DNA of 64,000 bases from Cerasibacillus quisquiliarum (GCF_014202495.1 NZ_JACHHA010000012.1:1-64000); one strand, 5' to 3'; positions 27,390 through 36,704 are shown, numbered from the stretch's first letter. The notes: generated from the sequence alone by a model not told the origin. Numbers and translations: made by a program.

Positions 27390-27819
27390 TCGCGCGATTA
27401 TGGCACGAGGTCGCGCGATTCTGGCCTGGGGTTGCGCGATTTTCGCTCGGGGTTGCGCGATTTTCGCTCGGGGTCGCGCGATTCTGGCCTGGGGTTGCGC
27501 GATTATGGCCCGGGATTGCGCGATTTTGGCCTGGGGTCGCGCGATTTTGACCCAGGGTCGCGCGATTTTAGCCCGGGATTGCGCGATTTTGGCCTGGGAT
27601 TGCGCGATTTTAGCCTGGGGTCGCGCGATTTTAGCCCGGGATTGCGCGATTCTGGCCCAGGGTTGCGCGATTTGGGCCCTAGGTTGCGCGATTTTCGCTC
27701 GGGGTTGCGCGATTTTCGCTCGGGGTTGCGCGATTTTCGCTCGGGGTCGCGCGATTCTGGCCTGGGGTTGCGCGATTCTGGCCCAGGGTTGCGCGATTCT
27801 GGCCCAGGGTTGCGCGATT
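27390..27819. repeat. Array of 21 direct repeats, 21-bp period, core TYGCGCGATT
   Basis: The decamer T[C/T]GCGCGATT occurs 21 times at exactly 21-bp intervals, first at 27390 and last at 27810. Between cores lie 11-bp spacers of a few types: CTGGCCTGGGG, TTCGCTCGGGG, TTGGCCTGGGG, CTGGCCCAGGG, TTAGCCCGGGA. The array is GC-rich in an AT-rich region. When the core has C at position 2, its first eight bases (TCGCGCGA) are self-complementary. As 21 is a multiple of three, several frames stay open through the array; these open frames have no ribosome-binding site and I do not regard them as genes. It ends directly at the spoIIQ terminator. Confidence 0.93.
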
Positions 27820-27860
27820 TTTAAAAAAATCCCGAATCACATAAGTGGATTCGGGATTTG
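27820..27860 (-). terminator. Terminator of spoIIQ
   Basis: Stem AAATCCCGAATC / GATTCGGGATTT with a short loop and a T-run on the minus strand. The T-run borders the last repeat unit of the array. Confidence 0.85.
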
Positions 27861-27869
27861 TTCATCATA

Positions 27870-28703
27870 TTATTGATCTTGATTTTCTATATTCTCTGTC
27901 TCTTCTGTATCGGTTTCTGGCGTTTCATCTGTTTGGTCTTCGTTTGATGGCTCATCTTCGTTGTCGTCTACAGAATTGTCGCCATTTTCTTCTGCATCAG
28001 ACGGCGCTTCTTCATCGTCCTTTTGAACAATCTCATCTAGCTTGCTAACAGGTTGATTAAAATAAAGTTCTGGGTTAACTTCTTTATCGTTCTTTCGTAA
28101 TTCAAAATGGACGTGATTACCATGTTCTTTTCCGAATAAGTTTTTCCCTGCTGTACCGATGACATCACCTTGTTTCATCTTATCTCCGATTTGAACATCA
28201 ACATCAGCGAGACTTGCATAATAAGTTGTGACATCATTTCCGTGATCTAGACTCACGATATTACCAAGTAGCGGATCTTCTTTAACTTCAGATACTGTTC
28301 CGCTTAACGCAGCAATGACTTCAAATGTTTCGCCATCATCTGAAACAAGGTCAATACCCGTACTTTGATAATAGCGACTATTGTGGTAAACTAATGCAGC
28401 TAGTCGATCTTTTTGGTCGGCGTCATAATCATAAAATTTTGTAGCGATTTCTACTGTTGTACCATCTTTGACCGGCATTCTAATAACTTCATCTTGTTCG
28501 ACGACAGGTACTGCTTCTTGCTGATGTTCATTTGGCTTATAAAGATCACCTTCTGCTTCTTGTTGTTTATCTCCACCTTGAAACCAAATTACAATTGTTA
28601 ACAGAAGGGCTGCAGCACCGAGATAAAGCGCTGGGAAAAACCACTTCTTACGATACAGGCGACTCCATGCATTTTTAGGAGTACCTTTATTTTCTTCTTT
28701 CAT
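27870..28703 (-). CDS. spoIIQ: Stage II sporulation protein SpoIIQ (M23-like)
   Basis: A 277-residue forespore membrane protein that partners SpoIIIAH across the intermembrane space during engulfment. One membrane helix (about 24-44), a LytM/M23 domain (about 110-215) and an acidic, low-complexity tail. The first zinc-ligand motif reads STGID with Ser in place of His, while HVHFEL is kept; B. subtilis SpoIIQ is likewise a non-enzymatic LytM protein. Start at the ATG 4 nt after GAGGTGAT. A sigma-F promoter lies just upstream (28723-28751). Confidence 0.92.
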   Translation of the reverse strand: MKEENKGTPKNAWSRLYRKKWFFPALYLGAAALLLTIVIWFQGGDKQQEAEGDLYKPNEHQQEAVPVVEQDEVIRMPVKDGTTVEIATKFYDYDADQKDRLAALVYHNSRYYQSTGIDLVSDDGETFEVIAALSGTVSEVKEDPLLGNIVSLDHGNDVTTYYASLADVDVQIGDKMKQGDVIGTAGKNLFGKEHGNHVHFELRKNDKEVNPELYFNQPVSKLDEIVQKDDEEAPSDAEENGDNSVDDNEDEPSNEDQTDETPETDTEETENIENQDQ

Positions 28704-28722
28704 CTTTATCACCTCAGCAACC

Positions 28723-28751
28723 ATTCTGTTCAGAAAACTTATAAACTATAC
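28723..28751 (-). promoter_or_regulatory. Sigma-F promoter of spoIIQ
   Basis: On the minus strand GTATA, a 15-nt spacer and GAACAGAAT fit the sigma-F consensus (GYATA, 15, GGNNANAHT) with one mismatch, about 20 bp before the start codon. spoIIQ is sigma-F-dependent in B. subtilis. Confidence 0.75.
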
Positions 28752-28881
28752 CTCTATCATTGATTTTTTTGTCATTTTCATAATTTTTATTGTAAAATGG
28801 CGCATTGTCGCTGATGGTACGAAATTTTTATAAAAAAATCACCTATAGATTACTAGGAGATGACATAGTAGTTTTAGTCAT

Positions 28882-28925
28882 TAAAAAAACAAGCTTGTAG
28901 GAAAATATAACTCCTACAAGCTTGC
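28882..28925 (-). terminator. Terminator of the extracellular nuclease gene
   Basis: Perfect 12-bp stem AAGCTTGTAGGA / TCCTACAAGCTT with a T-run on the minus strand, 5 bp after the stop codon. Confidence 0.85.
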
Positions 28926-28929
28926 TTAC

Positions 28930-31900
28930 TTAAGCGTCACGGCGTCTATAAATAACAAATGTTGAACCGACTAAGATAAGAGTTCCACCGATGAATAAGA
29001 AATGATACGTATGAGTAGACGTGTTTGGTAATGGTTTACCATTTTGACCTTTTCCTTTGAGTTCTGCCTGATCATTGGTATGCTTGTTCTTATTGTGTGG
29101 TCCTTCTTGTTTACCTTTATGCTTATTTTTATGATCTTTATCTTTATTCCTGTCTTTATTTTTATGGTCTTTATCTTTATTCTTGTCTTGATCTTTACCT
29201 TTATTTTTGTCTTTATGCTCTGGTGGGACTGGTTTCGCTTCCTGATCACTATCATCTTGTCGTTTATCATCTTTAACATATTTATAAGTGACCGTTATAG
29301 TGCCGGCTATCATTGTACCTGTTGGTTCACCATCTATTTCAACTAATGAATAACCATCCAGTTCTAATGGTTCTGTAACGTATGTCTCGCCTACTTTTAA
29401 ATCTGTTTGCTTCATGACTAAAAGCTCTTCTACTTCTTTACCAGTTTCATCTATTTCGATATGCCGAATAATAAGTGAACCTGTTTGCTCTTCTTTCACT
29501 GTATAGTTAAATGTAGCAACATCACTCGGTAAAAATCCATCTTTCATAGCAACCGCTTTAATAACTATATCTTCAGTAATGATCAATGGCTCGTCATAGA
29601 GTGTGCCGTTTTCCTCTGTTGGTTCGCTTCCATCTGTCGTGTAATATATCAGAGCATCTTCTGTTTCTGTTGATAGTTCAATTTCAGTTCCTGAATTAAC
29701 TACGCCTGGTTCATGTGATGATTTAACCGGTGCGACTTGTTCTGACGGTTCAGAATCTACATTTGTTGTTAAATCTATTTGTGCTAAAACAGGCTCATGG
29801 TCACTTGCTCGACCATGCATCGGTGTGAAGTCTGCGTTGATGTGTAAAATATCTACTTCTGATTGATCAACAAGATGGTTGGAAACGAGAATATGGTCTA
29901 ACACTTGTGAATTTCCTTGGAAAATGTACGTATAGCGCTCATTTTCTGGAACGATATCTATTAGATTGGTTAATTCTTCACCTTTTAACGTTTGTAACGG
30001 ATTAGAAAACTCAAAGTCATTCATATCGCCTAAAACGATAACATTTTCTTCTGGATTGTCCGCTTTAATTTCCTTAATAAAATCATTAATTAATGCTGCT
30101 TGTTTCATCCTTTGTGCTTCACTCTTTAATTGTGGTGGCTGATGTTTTCCGAATAATGGTTGGTCACCACGCTTAGAATTTAAATGATTAGCAATCACAA
30201 CAACACTTTCACCAGCAAATTCAAATTGAGCGGCGAGTGGTTTTCGCGAATTTTCAAAAGCCTCATTTGTTGGACTGATGCGGCCTGGGTTTATTGATAG
30301 CTTACCATTTTCGTATGTGACAGCATCTGTTGCCGTTCCTGCTGGTCCTTCTTTTAATGAGACGCGGTCTGGATTATAAATAAATCCGACTCGAATATTA
30401 CTATTCGGTGCGCCACCGTCTTCATTATAGGCTGGATCAATATTGACATAGTCATATGTTGGACCACCTGCTTCCTGAATCACATCAATAAGTCTTTCAT
30501 ATGTTTTGGATGCATCTGCGTTTTCTGGTCCTGCTTCTGTTCCATTATTATCTTGGATTTCAGTTAAACCAATAATGTCTGGTGATTGCATATCCTGAAC
30601 AATCGCTCTTGCAATATTTCTAGCCTTCTCATGTGATGTTTCTTGCGTATTAGCTGAGAAGTTTTCAACGTTATAACTGGCAATGGTTAGTTTATTATCG
30701 TCTTTTTTAATATTGGTTTGTTTTGGTTCGGTTTTGCCTTCTTGTAAAATGGCTTCTACATCATCTAAGTCAGCGTAAACTTTATAATTTTGGAAACCAT
30801 AATTAACTACCCCGGTGACTGATTCGGTTAATATATCACCTGTTTTTACTTTTAACCCACGTGCTAGCACATTCGGTTGTAACTTAAATTGAATAAATTG
30901 AGCATTGGCTTCTTCTTTTAAACGGATGCCACCATGAATCGTATCTGTTTGATATTCTTCAGTTACAACGACAAGATCGCCGTGTTGTTGTGGTGCAATC
31001 GCTTTAGACGGTGCGACTTCAACTCGCATCCCTTCTAAGCTTTCCCAAAAATCAATGGCGTTTAATTCAGGGTCAAATGTGTTGAAACCGTCTGGACCGA
31101 TGATTCTATCTGGTATATCAGACGATGTTATCGTTTCGGGTGCTGGTAACTCGACATTATTTTCGATTACTTGGATACTTCCGCCACGGTCATCACGAGC
31201 ATTAATTTGTGTCACTGATAAATCAGTTTGTTGGCGATCATCGTAACCGTCAATATAGTACTCATCAACTTTACCTTCGACGATTACACGGTCACCAACT
31301 TCAATATTCTCTTTTCTCCCCGTATAAACAATAATAGCTTCTGATGTATGGGGATTATCATCATAATTTTCTTCCTCAGCTTGCAAATGGAAGTAATGAG
31401 AGCCGCGAATATTATACGTATAAGTAACGATTCCCTCTATATCTGTAACAACGGTTCCTTTTAGAGGAGACTCATGACCATCACCTTGAATATCATGGAT
31501 TTGTAATGTTTTATCTGGATTATAGACTGTATAGACAAAAGTTGTTATTTCGCTTGGCTTTTTTTCTTCTTTAACGGCAATGGCTTTAATCGTTGTATCT
31601 TCTGTTATTTCAATTGGCTGTTCGTATACTTCACCATTTGTTTCCGATGGTTCTGTTCCATCTAATGTGTAATAGATCTGTGCTCCTTCAGTATTAGATT
31701 TCAATGCAACTTCTGTTCCAATTGGAACTTCTCCTTGGCTTGGTGTCGCATAAACCGGCTGTACGCGTGTAACGTCTTGAATAATATCTTGTCGATTGCG
31801 TGGAATAATCTGATATATGTCGTCAAATTGCGTAATAATACCTGTGATAGCATCATACGTTGTTCCGATTTCTAAACCAAGATTGTCATGTTCATCTCTT

Positions 31901-32769
31901 ACAATGAATTCTGTTCCATCTGTCGCCTCATAATTAACCCAACCGTTACCTTGTTGATCTGAAGTTAATGTGACATTCTTTACTGTAACGAGTTTTGATT
32001 CATTCTCCTCTTGATTAACTGCTTCACCTGTTACGGTTATCGGTGTAATCGTTTGTTTACCATGCTTTTCTACAATGGTTGTGTCGTTTAACTGTAAAAG
32101 ATTGCGATAATCTTGTAATGTGCCCGAAACAGTAACTTCATCACCAATATCAACATCTAAGTTCGGTGGCCGGATAGCTAATGCAGCTGTATCGTCTTGA
32201 ATATGGATCGTATTTTTAAGCTTAGCTGTCACGACACCTTTTACTTTTACATCACCTATCTGTTGGTCTCGTGCTTCTTTAATCGTCTTTAAGTCTAGTT
32301 CTTCACCTGGATCTGGTGCTTCTGTATCATGAACAAAAATCATTGCTGATGGGGACTTTAATCCCGGTTTAGTAAAATATGGTTCTAGATTACCTGTTAC
32401 ATGTACCTTTTTCCCAATGTTATCAGGATTGGACTTTAGACCAAATTCTTCCCGGAAATTTTTTGCTATTTGGACAAATAACATGTTATCAAGATTCGTT
32501 TCTGTTGGGCTTGAGGCGATGGCCATGTTTGTATCGCCTGTAAATTCAGATGGATCATTCGTAACATTGTCCTTACTCTTAATAAAGCCAACAACATAAC
32601 CTTCGACTGTTTTTGTACCAGTATTATGAGCAATTGCTTCTTCTACAGAAATAACTTCTTCATTTGCTTGTGTCGGTAAAGCAAATGCTAAATTAGAAAT
32701 GAATAGTACGATGATTGATATGTAAGCGAGCAATTTCTGCTGTCGTCTACGGATTGTCATTTTTCGCAT
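28930..32769 (-). CDS. Cell-wall-anchored extracellular nuclease (ExeM/NucH-like, LPNTS)
   Basis: A 1279-residue secreted protein. Signal peptide (to about residue 36), several OB-fold-like nucleic-acid-binding modules as in YhcR (about 40-340 and 420-680), an FN3/chitobiase-C-like module (about 340-415), an endonuclease/exonuclease/phosphatase domain (about 690-995: IASYNVENFS, GLTEIQDN, VIANHLNSKRGD, VLGDMNDFE, SDHEPVLAQ), a second FN3-like module (about 1010-1085) and a MucBP-like module (1090-1165). A Lys/Asp-rich wall-spanning spacer, LPNTS near 1246, a membrane helix and RRR complete a sortase signal. It probably degrades extracellular DNA or RNA at the wall. Confidence 0.85.
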   Translation of the reverse strand: MRKMTIRRRQQKLLAYISIIVLFISNLAFALPTQANEEVISVEEAIAHNTGTKTVEGYVVGFIKSKDNVTNDPSEFTGDTNMAIASSPTETNLDNMLFVQIAKNFREEFGLKSNPDNIGKKVHVTGNLEPYFTKPGLKSPSAMIFVHDTEAPDPGEELDLKTIKEARDQQIGDVKVKGVVTAKLKNTIHIQDDTAALAIRPPNLDVDIGDEVTVSGTLQDYRNLLQLNDTTIVEKHGKQTITPITVTGEAVNQEENESKLVTVKNVTLTSDQQGNGWVNYEATDGTEFIVRDEHDNLGLEIGTTYDAITGIITQFDDIYQIIPRNRQDIIQDVTRVQPVYATPSQGEVPIGTEVALKSNTEGAQIYYTLDGTEPSETNGEVYEQPIEITEDTTIKAIAVKEEKKPSEITTFVYTVYNPDKTLQIHDIQGDGHESPLKGTVVTDIEGIVTYTYNIRGSHYFHLQAEEENYDDNPHTSEAIIVYTGRKENIEVGDRVIVEGKVDEYYIDGYDDRQQTDLSVTQINARDDRGGSIQVIENNVELPAPETITSSDIPDRIIGPDGFNTFDPELNAIDFWESLEGMRVEVAPSKAIAPQQHGDLVVVTEEYQTDTIHGGIRLKEEANAQFIQFKLQPNVLARGLKVKTGDILTESVTGVVNYGFQNYKVYADLDDVEAILQEGKTEPKQTNIKKDDNKLTIASYNVENFSANTQETSHEKARNIARAIVQDMQSPDIIGLTEIQDNNGTEAGPENADASKTYERLIDVIQEAGGPTYDYVNIDPAYNEDGGAPNSNIRVGFIYNPDRVSLKEGPAGTATDAVTYENGKLSINPGRISPTNEAFENSRKPLAAQFEFAGESVVVIANHLNSKRGDQPLFGKHQPPQLKSEAQRMKQAALINDFIKEIKADNPEENVIVLGDMNDFEFSNPLQTLKGEELTNLIDIVPENERYTYIFQGNSQVLDHILVSNHLVDQSEVDILHINADFTPMHGRASDHEPVLAQIDLTTNVDSEPSEQVAPVKSSHEPGVVNSGTEIELSTETEDALIYYTTDGSEPTEENGTLYDEPLIITEDIVIKAVAMKDGFLPSDVATFNYTVKEEQTGSLIIRHIEIDETGKEVEELLVMKQTDLKVGETYVTEPLELDGYSLVEIDGEPTGTMIAGTITVTYKYVKDDKRQDDSDQEAKPVPPEHKDKNKGKDQDKNKDKDHKNKDRNKDKDHKNKHKGKQEGPHNKNKHTNDQAELKGKGQNGKPLPNTSTHTYHFLFIGGTLILVGSTFVIYRRRDA

Positions 32770-32796
32770 GCGCGTTTCTCCTTTTGAATGATTTAG

Positions 32797-32840
32797 AAAA
32801 AAAGGCCTTTTATACGATTGGCATAAAAGGCCTTGTTTAT
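32797..32840 (-). terminator. Terminator of the 5'-nucleotidase gene
   Basis: Perfect stem AAGGCCTTTTAT / ATAAAAGGCCTT with T-run on the minus strand, just after the stop. Confidence 0.85.
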
Positions 32841-32844
32841 TTTT

Positions 32845-35097
32845 TTAGTTCGTTTTAAATTTGCGATAAATAACGATGCTGGCACCAATGATTAGTAATA
32901 TCGCGCCATAAAGCATGAATTGATACATTTGTGTTGCAGTGTTTGGTAGTTTATTTCCACCTGTTCCATCGTTTGTTTTGTTCTTGTCGTTCGTTGAAGG
33001 TTTCGGATCATTTGTGTTGTCATTTTTGTCATTTGTTCCGCTACCATCACCTTGATCGTCAACATTCTTTCCGTTGTCAGATCCATCGTCTTTATCTTTA
33101 GCGTTGTTATCGCCTTTGTTGTCGTCATTATTATTATCATCATCACTTGGATCTGTTGGTTCTTCTGTCTCTTGCTTGATTGTCAATGAAAATTCAGCAA
33201 CATCACTTGGTAAGTAGCCATGTTTTAGTGCAATTGCTTTAATCGTTATATCATGTTTAATCTCAATCGGACCATCATAGAGATAACCATTTGTTTCCGA
33301 TGGTTCTGAACCGTTCAATGTATAATATATCGTTGCATCTTTTGTAGCTGTCGTTAACTCTACTTTAGTTCCAATCTCAACTTCTGTTTCATCTGGTGAG
33401 ATTTCAATTGGTGCGACTTGACCCCAGACGATTTCGTCACGAGCAATGTCGATAATACGCCCTTCACGAACAGGATCAACTTTTCCATTTAAATATTCCT
33501 CTTCAATCATATAGTTCATTAGTTGCTCCCAATCGATTTCGCCAATGTTTGTTACACGACCTTCAGCATAAGCCTTTCTAAATGTATCGTAGTCGTCGCC
33601 GCCCATCGCTGTAAATTGATTCGTCGTAATCGTATATTCTTTATTCTCTTCAATCGGTACGTATGTGTCGCCTTCTTTTACTTCCATAACTAGCACACGG
33701 CTACCAGCTTCTTGTGTACTATCATATTTAAAGCGCATGCCTGATACGTGTAGAAAGCCTCCGTTTTCCGCTGGTGCAAGACGAACACTATGTTCTAAAA
33801 CTTCTTTTAACTCGCTACCTGTCAATGTAACGACAACTGGATCATTTCCGAATGGAAGGACACTGATGATTTCACCAATCGTAATTGGTCCTTTTTGAAT
33901 TGGTGCACGAATGCCGCCACCATTTTGCAGAGCAATCACTGTTTCAGGGAATTTTTCCTGTGCTTTTGCTAACATCGCATCAGTCACTAAATTACCAAGC
34001 TCTGTTTCATTTGCACGAACACTATCATCACCTGGCTTGTCCTGACGTGGATTTGGTAAATCTTTAAGTGCGACTGCTCCACTTTCAGCGTTCATCTTCT
34101 CTTCTATTTGTGCACTGAATTCCTTTAATACTTCAGCAGCTTCTGGATCAGCCGCTTTATCTCCAGTCGCTATTAATTGACCAGCATATTCTGTAATGAC
34201 ACCGTTTTCATCAAATGTCACATCTAGTTTTCCTAAGTGCTCTGCGTATTGTCCAGCTTGAACGATTACAGTCGGTTCTTTACCTTCTACAACAGTTGGT
34301 TCATCAAGCTTTGTATGCGAATGGCCGCCAACAATAATGTCAATGCCCGCAACTTGCTCTGCAAGGACTAAATCATTTCCAACGGCCGGATTACTGTCAT
34401 AACCTAAATGTGTTAAGGCAATAATTTTATTAATTCCAGCATCTTGAAATTGCTTCACAGCCTTTTCTGCTTCTTTGATATAGTTGAGAAATTCAACTTG
34501 TACGGCACTGGAAATAGCAGGTGTATCTTCTGTCGTTAAGCCGAGAATACCAATCTTTTCTCCGCCTACTTCTTTAACGATACTATGATATGACTTGCCC
34601 CCTTCAGGATTTTCGACAAACTCTCCTGGATGAACAACTAATCCCGCCATAAAAGGGTCTTTAGAAAAATCGATATTGGTCCCGATTAATGGGAAGTTTG
34701 CTCCGGATACAAATTTTGACAACGATTCATGGCCACCTTCGCTTGAACCACGATCAAATTCATGGTTTCCATAGACCATCGCATCAAAATCCATTAAATT
34801 CATTAATTTTAAATCTGCTTCGCCTTTGAATTCATTAAAATAAAGTGTTCCTGAAAAAACATCTCCCGCATGTAAGAGAAGTGTATTGTCCTTCTCAGCG
34901 CGAACTTCTTTAATCGCTGTTAACATTTGTGGATATTTGTCAACATGTGCATGTGTATCATTCATATGCATGACCGTTAAATCAAAATGATTTGCTCCAC
35001 TTTCTTCAGCTAAAGCATGAAGAGGCATGAATGATACGATAAGTAAGAGAGACAATAATAGATTCATAGATACTTGATAAATTCTATTCTTCCTCAA
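32845..35097 (-). CDS. Cell-wall-anchored 5'-nucleotidase (LPNTA)
   Basis: A 750-residue secreted metallophosphoesterase. Signal peptide, then the calcineurin-like domain (MNDTHAHVDKYP, HAGDVFSG, YGNHEFDRG, GGHSHTKLDEP) and a 5_nucleotid_C domain (about 345-535, with ALQNGGGIRAPI and TNQFTAMGGDDY), one FN3/chitobiase-C-like module (about 565-640), a D/N-rich spacer, LPNTA near 719, membrane helix and basic end. It should dephosphorylate extracellular nucleotides. The TTG at 35097 follows AAGGAGGAAG at the right distance; the longest frame starts 35 codons earlier without one. It is the upstream neighbour of the nuclease and likely works with it. Confidence 0.88.
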   Translation of the reverse strand: MRKNRIYQVSMNLLLSLLLIVSFMPLHALAEESGANHFDLTVMHMNDTHAHVDKYPQMLTAIKEVRAEKDNTLLLHAGDVFSGTLYFNEFKGEADLKLMNLMDFDAMVYGNHEFDRGSSEGGHESLSKFVSGANFPLIGTNIDFSKDPFMAGLVVHPGEFVENPEGGKSYHSIVKEVGGEKIGILGLTTEDTPAISSAVQVEFLNYIKEAEKAVKQFQDAGINKIIALTHLGYDSNPAVGNDLVLAEQVAGIDIIVGGHSHTKLDEPTVVEGKEPTVIVQAGQYAEHLGKLDVTFDENGVITEYAGQLIATGDKAADPEAAEVLKEFSAQIEEKMNAESGAVALKDLPNPRQDKPGDDSVRANETELGNLVTDAMLAKAQEKFPETVIALQNGGGIRAPIQKGPITIGEIISVLPFGNDPVVVTLTGSELKEVLEHSVRLAPAENGGFLHVSGMRFKYDSTQEAGSRVLVMEVKEGDTYVPIEENKEYTITTNQFTAMGGDDYDTFRKAYAEGRVTNIGEIDWEQLMNYMIEEEYLNGKVDPVREGRIIDIARDEIVWGQVAPIEISPDETEVEIGTKVELTTATKDATIYYTLNGSEPSETNGYLYDGPIEIKHDITIKAIALKHGYLPSDVAEFSLTIKQETEEPTDPSDDDNNNDDNKGDNNAKDKDDGSDNGKNVDDQGDGSGTNDKNDNTNDPKPSTNDKNKTNDGTGGNKLPNTATQMYQFMLYGAILLIIGASIVIYRKFKTN

Positions 35098-35332
35098 GAA
35101 ACTTCCTCCTTTTATTTTGTTCTCTAAATGATTGTAGCAAAGCTGTGTTAAGCAAAAGTCAACAAAATGTAAAACCTTCGTTAACTTTCTTAAAATTATC
35201 ATGACTACTCTTATATTTCAAGGTTATTGTTACTCTTTTTATATGATTATAAATAATGGCACTATTACACTAGGTCTATGGACTCATTTGAAATTAGGAA
35301 ATAACGACATGATTAGCTATAACTCAATACAA
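35098..35332. other. Upstream region of the 5'-nucleotidase
   Basis: AT-rich intergenic DNA. No gene; a 63-codon plus-strand frame (35201-35392) has no ribosome-binding site and overlaps the spoIID terminator. Confidence 0.5.
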
Positions 35333-35385
35333 GTTAAAAAGAGCATGAAATCAAGATTTATACACTTCATTTCATACTCTTTTAC
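35333..35385 (-). terminator. Probable terminator of spoIID
   Basis: On the minus strand AAAGAGTATGAAAT pairs with ATTTCATGCTCTTT (one G-T), followed by TTTAAC. It lies about 160 bp after the spoIID stop. Confidence 0.6.
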
Positions 35386-35543
35386 TTTGTAAAAATAAGT
35401 ATCTTTGCTTGTTTTTCTACTTATATATCGGTCTTTCTTATTACTGATGTTAAAGTTACAGTTTAAAACAAGTTAAGTAGTGAAGCATGACACTGTTTTC
35501 TTAACAGGAGACGCTTATTTGTTGTTTCAACCACGATGAACGA

Positions 35544-36611
35544 TTAATTATTTTTTGTTAAGAGGGTGGGAGCTGTTTCATCAATTAAACTGATTTCGAC
35601 ATCTTTATAGTAATATTTAACGATCTCATCGTATGTTTTTCCTTCCTTTGCCATACCATTTGCTCCATATTGACTCATCCCGACGCCATGGCCGTATCCT
35701 TTTGTTTTAAATATGAGATAGTCACCTTTTTGTGTCACTGTGAAATCGTTTGATCTTAAGTCTAGTCGTTCACGAACATCTCGTCCTGTCAATGTTTGAT
35801 CCCCTATCTTTAAGTTTTTAACACGCTCACTCTTTGTTCTAGTTAATTCAATCGGAATTGTTGTTCCTGGTTGAAGAGGAATGTTTAGTAGTTGAGACAC
35901 TTCTTGAATTGAGAGTGTTTTTTGATCTAAAAATTTGGGAGACTCTTTATCCCACGGGCTTTTAACACTTCTTAAATATGGAAGTTTATTTTCCCAGTAA
36001 TCTTCGGAATTCTCGGTGTAACCATTACTTGTTGAAAAATAAGCAGGAAAAATTGGTGTTTCATTATACGTTAAGATTTCTCCTTTTGTAGCTTGGACAG
36101 CTTTATGGATTTTGCTCATTTTTTCATGGTAAGTATCACCCCATCGTTTACGCAGTTCTGTTTCATTTTGATACACTTGGTCTGATGTCGTGTCCGTTAC
36201 GTCGGCTTCCGATTTGTTATGTAGCATTTGCGTAACGATATATGTTCTTGCTGTCAGTGATTGAGCTTTTAGTGCTTCGAGTTCGAATTCTGCAGGCATT
36301 TCACTTGCAACGACATATGAGACATATGTTTCTAACGGGATATCTTCAATATCGTTTGTTTGCTTGCGCATGACAGACACTGTGATAGCATCTGACTGAC
36401 TATCTTGCTTTGATTTTATCTCGATTTCTTCCTTTGCTGGTTTTAATTGTTCATCTGATTTTGTTGGTATGACGATAAGTGTCGGAATGATGGTTACGGT
36501 CGTAAAAATACATAAGAAGACAAGGATTGGTGTGATTGTAAACAAACGATTTCGCTTCGGACGTAGATTGCGAATTTTCTTCGACTTTTTTGCTATAGAC
36601 CACTGTCTCAT
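35544..36611 (-). CDS. spoIID: Stage II sporulation protein SpoIID
   Basis: A 355-residue lytic transglycosylase of the DMP engulfment complex (with SpoIIM and SpoIIP). Basic cytoplasmic N-terminus, one membrane helix (about 25-47) and the SpoIID domain (VSYVVASEMPAEFELEALKAQSLTARTY with the catalytic Glu; GYGHGVGMSQYGANGMA). Start at the ATG after GAGAGGAGAATATC; the longest frame adds ten residues. It lies close to murA as in B. subtilis, but an opp operon and a hydrolase are inserted between them. Confidence 0.93.
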   Translation of the reverse strand: MRQWSIAKKSKKIRNLRPKRNRLFTITPILVFLCIFTTVTIIPTLIVIPTKSDEQLKPAKEEIEIKSKQDSQSDAITVSVMRKQTNDIEDIPLETYVSYVVASEMPAEFELEALKAQSLTARTYIVTQMLHNKSEADVTDTTSDQVYQNETELRKRWGDTYHEKMSKIHKAVQATKGEILTYNETPIFPAYFSTSNGYTENSEDYWENKLPYLRSVKSPWDKESPKFLDQKTLSIQEVSQLLNIPLQPGTTIPIELTRTKSERVKNLKIGDQTLTGRDVRERLDLRSNDFTVTQKGDYLIFKTKGYGHGVGMSQYGANGMAKEGKTYDEIVKYYYKDVEISLIDETAPTLLTKNN

Positions 36612-36674
36612 GATATTCTCCTCTCTGCTTCGATTTTTCATTTGGTGATTGTTGCTCTATCATCTTTACTATTT

Positions 36675-36704
36675 AATGTATACACGTAAGAAATTTAATA
36701 GAAC
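36675..36704 (-). promoter_or_regulatory. Candidate sigma-E promoter of spoIID
   Basis: On the minus strand GTTCTATT, a 14-nt spacer and TATACATT resemble the sigma-E consensus (GKMATATT, 14, CATACAMT) with a few mismatches. spoIID is a sigma-E gene in B. subtilis. Confidence 0.5.

Noticed and set aside
27390..27819. CRISPR array
   Set aside because: Ten-base cores with 11-base, recurring spacers and no cas genes; spacing and spacer reuse do not fit CRISPR.
27400..27876. Open frames of 158 and 130 codons through the repeat array (GCAIFAR-type and RDFRSGL-type repeats)
   Set aside because: Both exist only because the repeat period is a multiple of three; they overlap each other in different frames, have no ribosome-binding site, and one runs into the spoIIQ terminator.
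35201..35392. 63-codon plus-strand frame upstream of the 5'-nucleotidase
   Set aside because: No start signal; it spans a hairpin that serves as terminator on the other strand.
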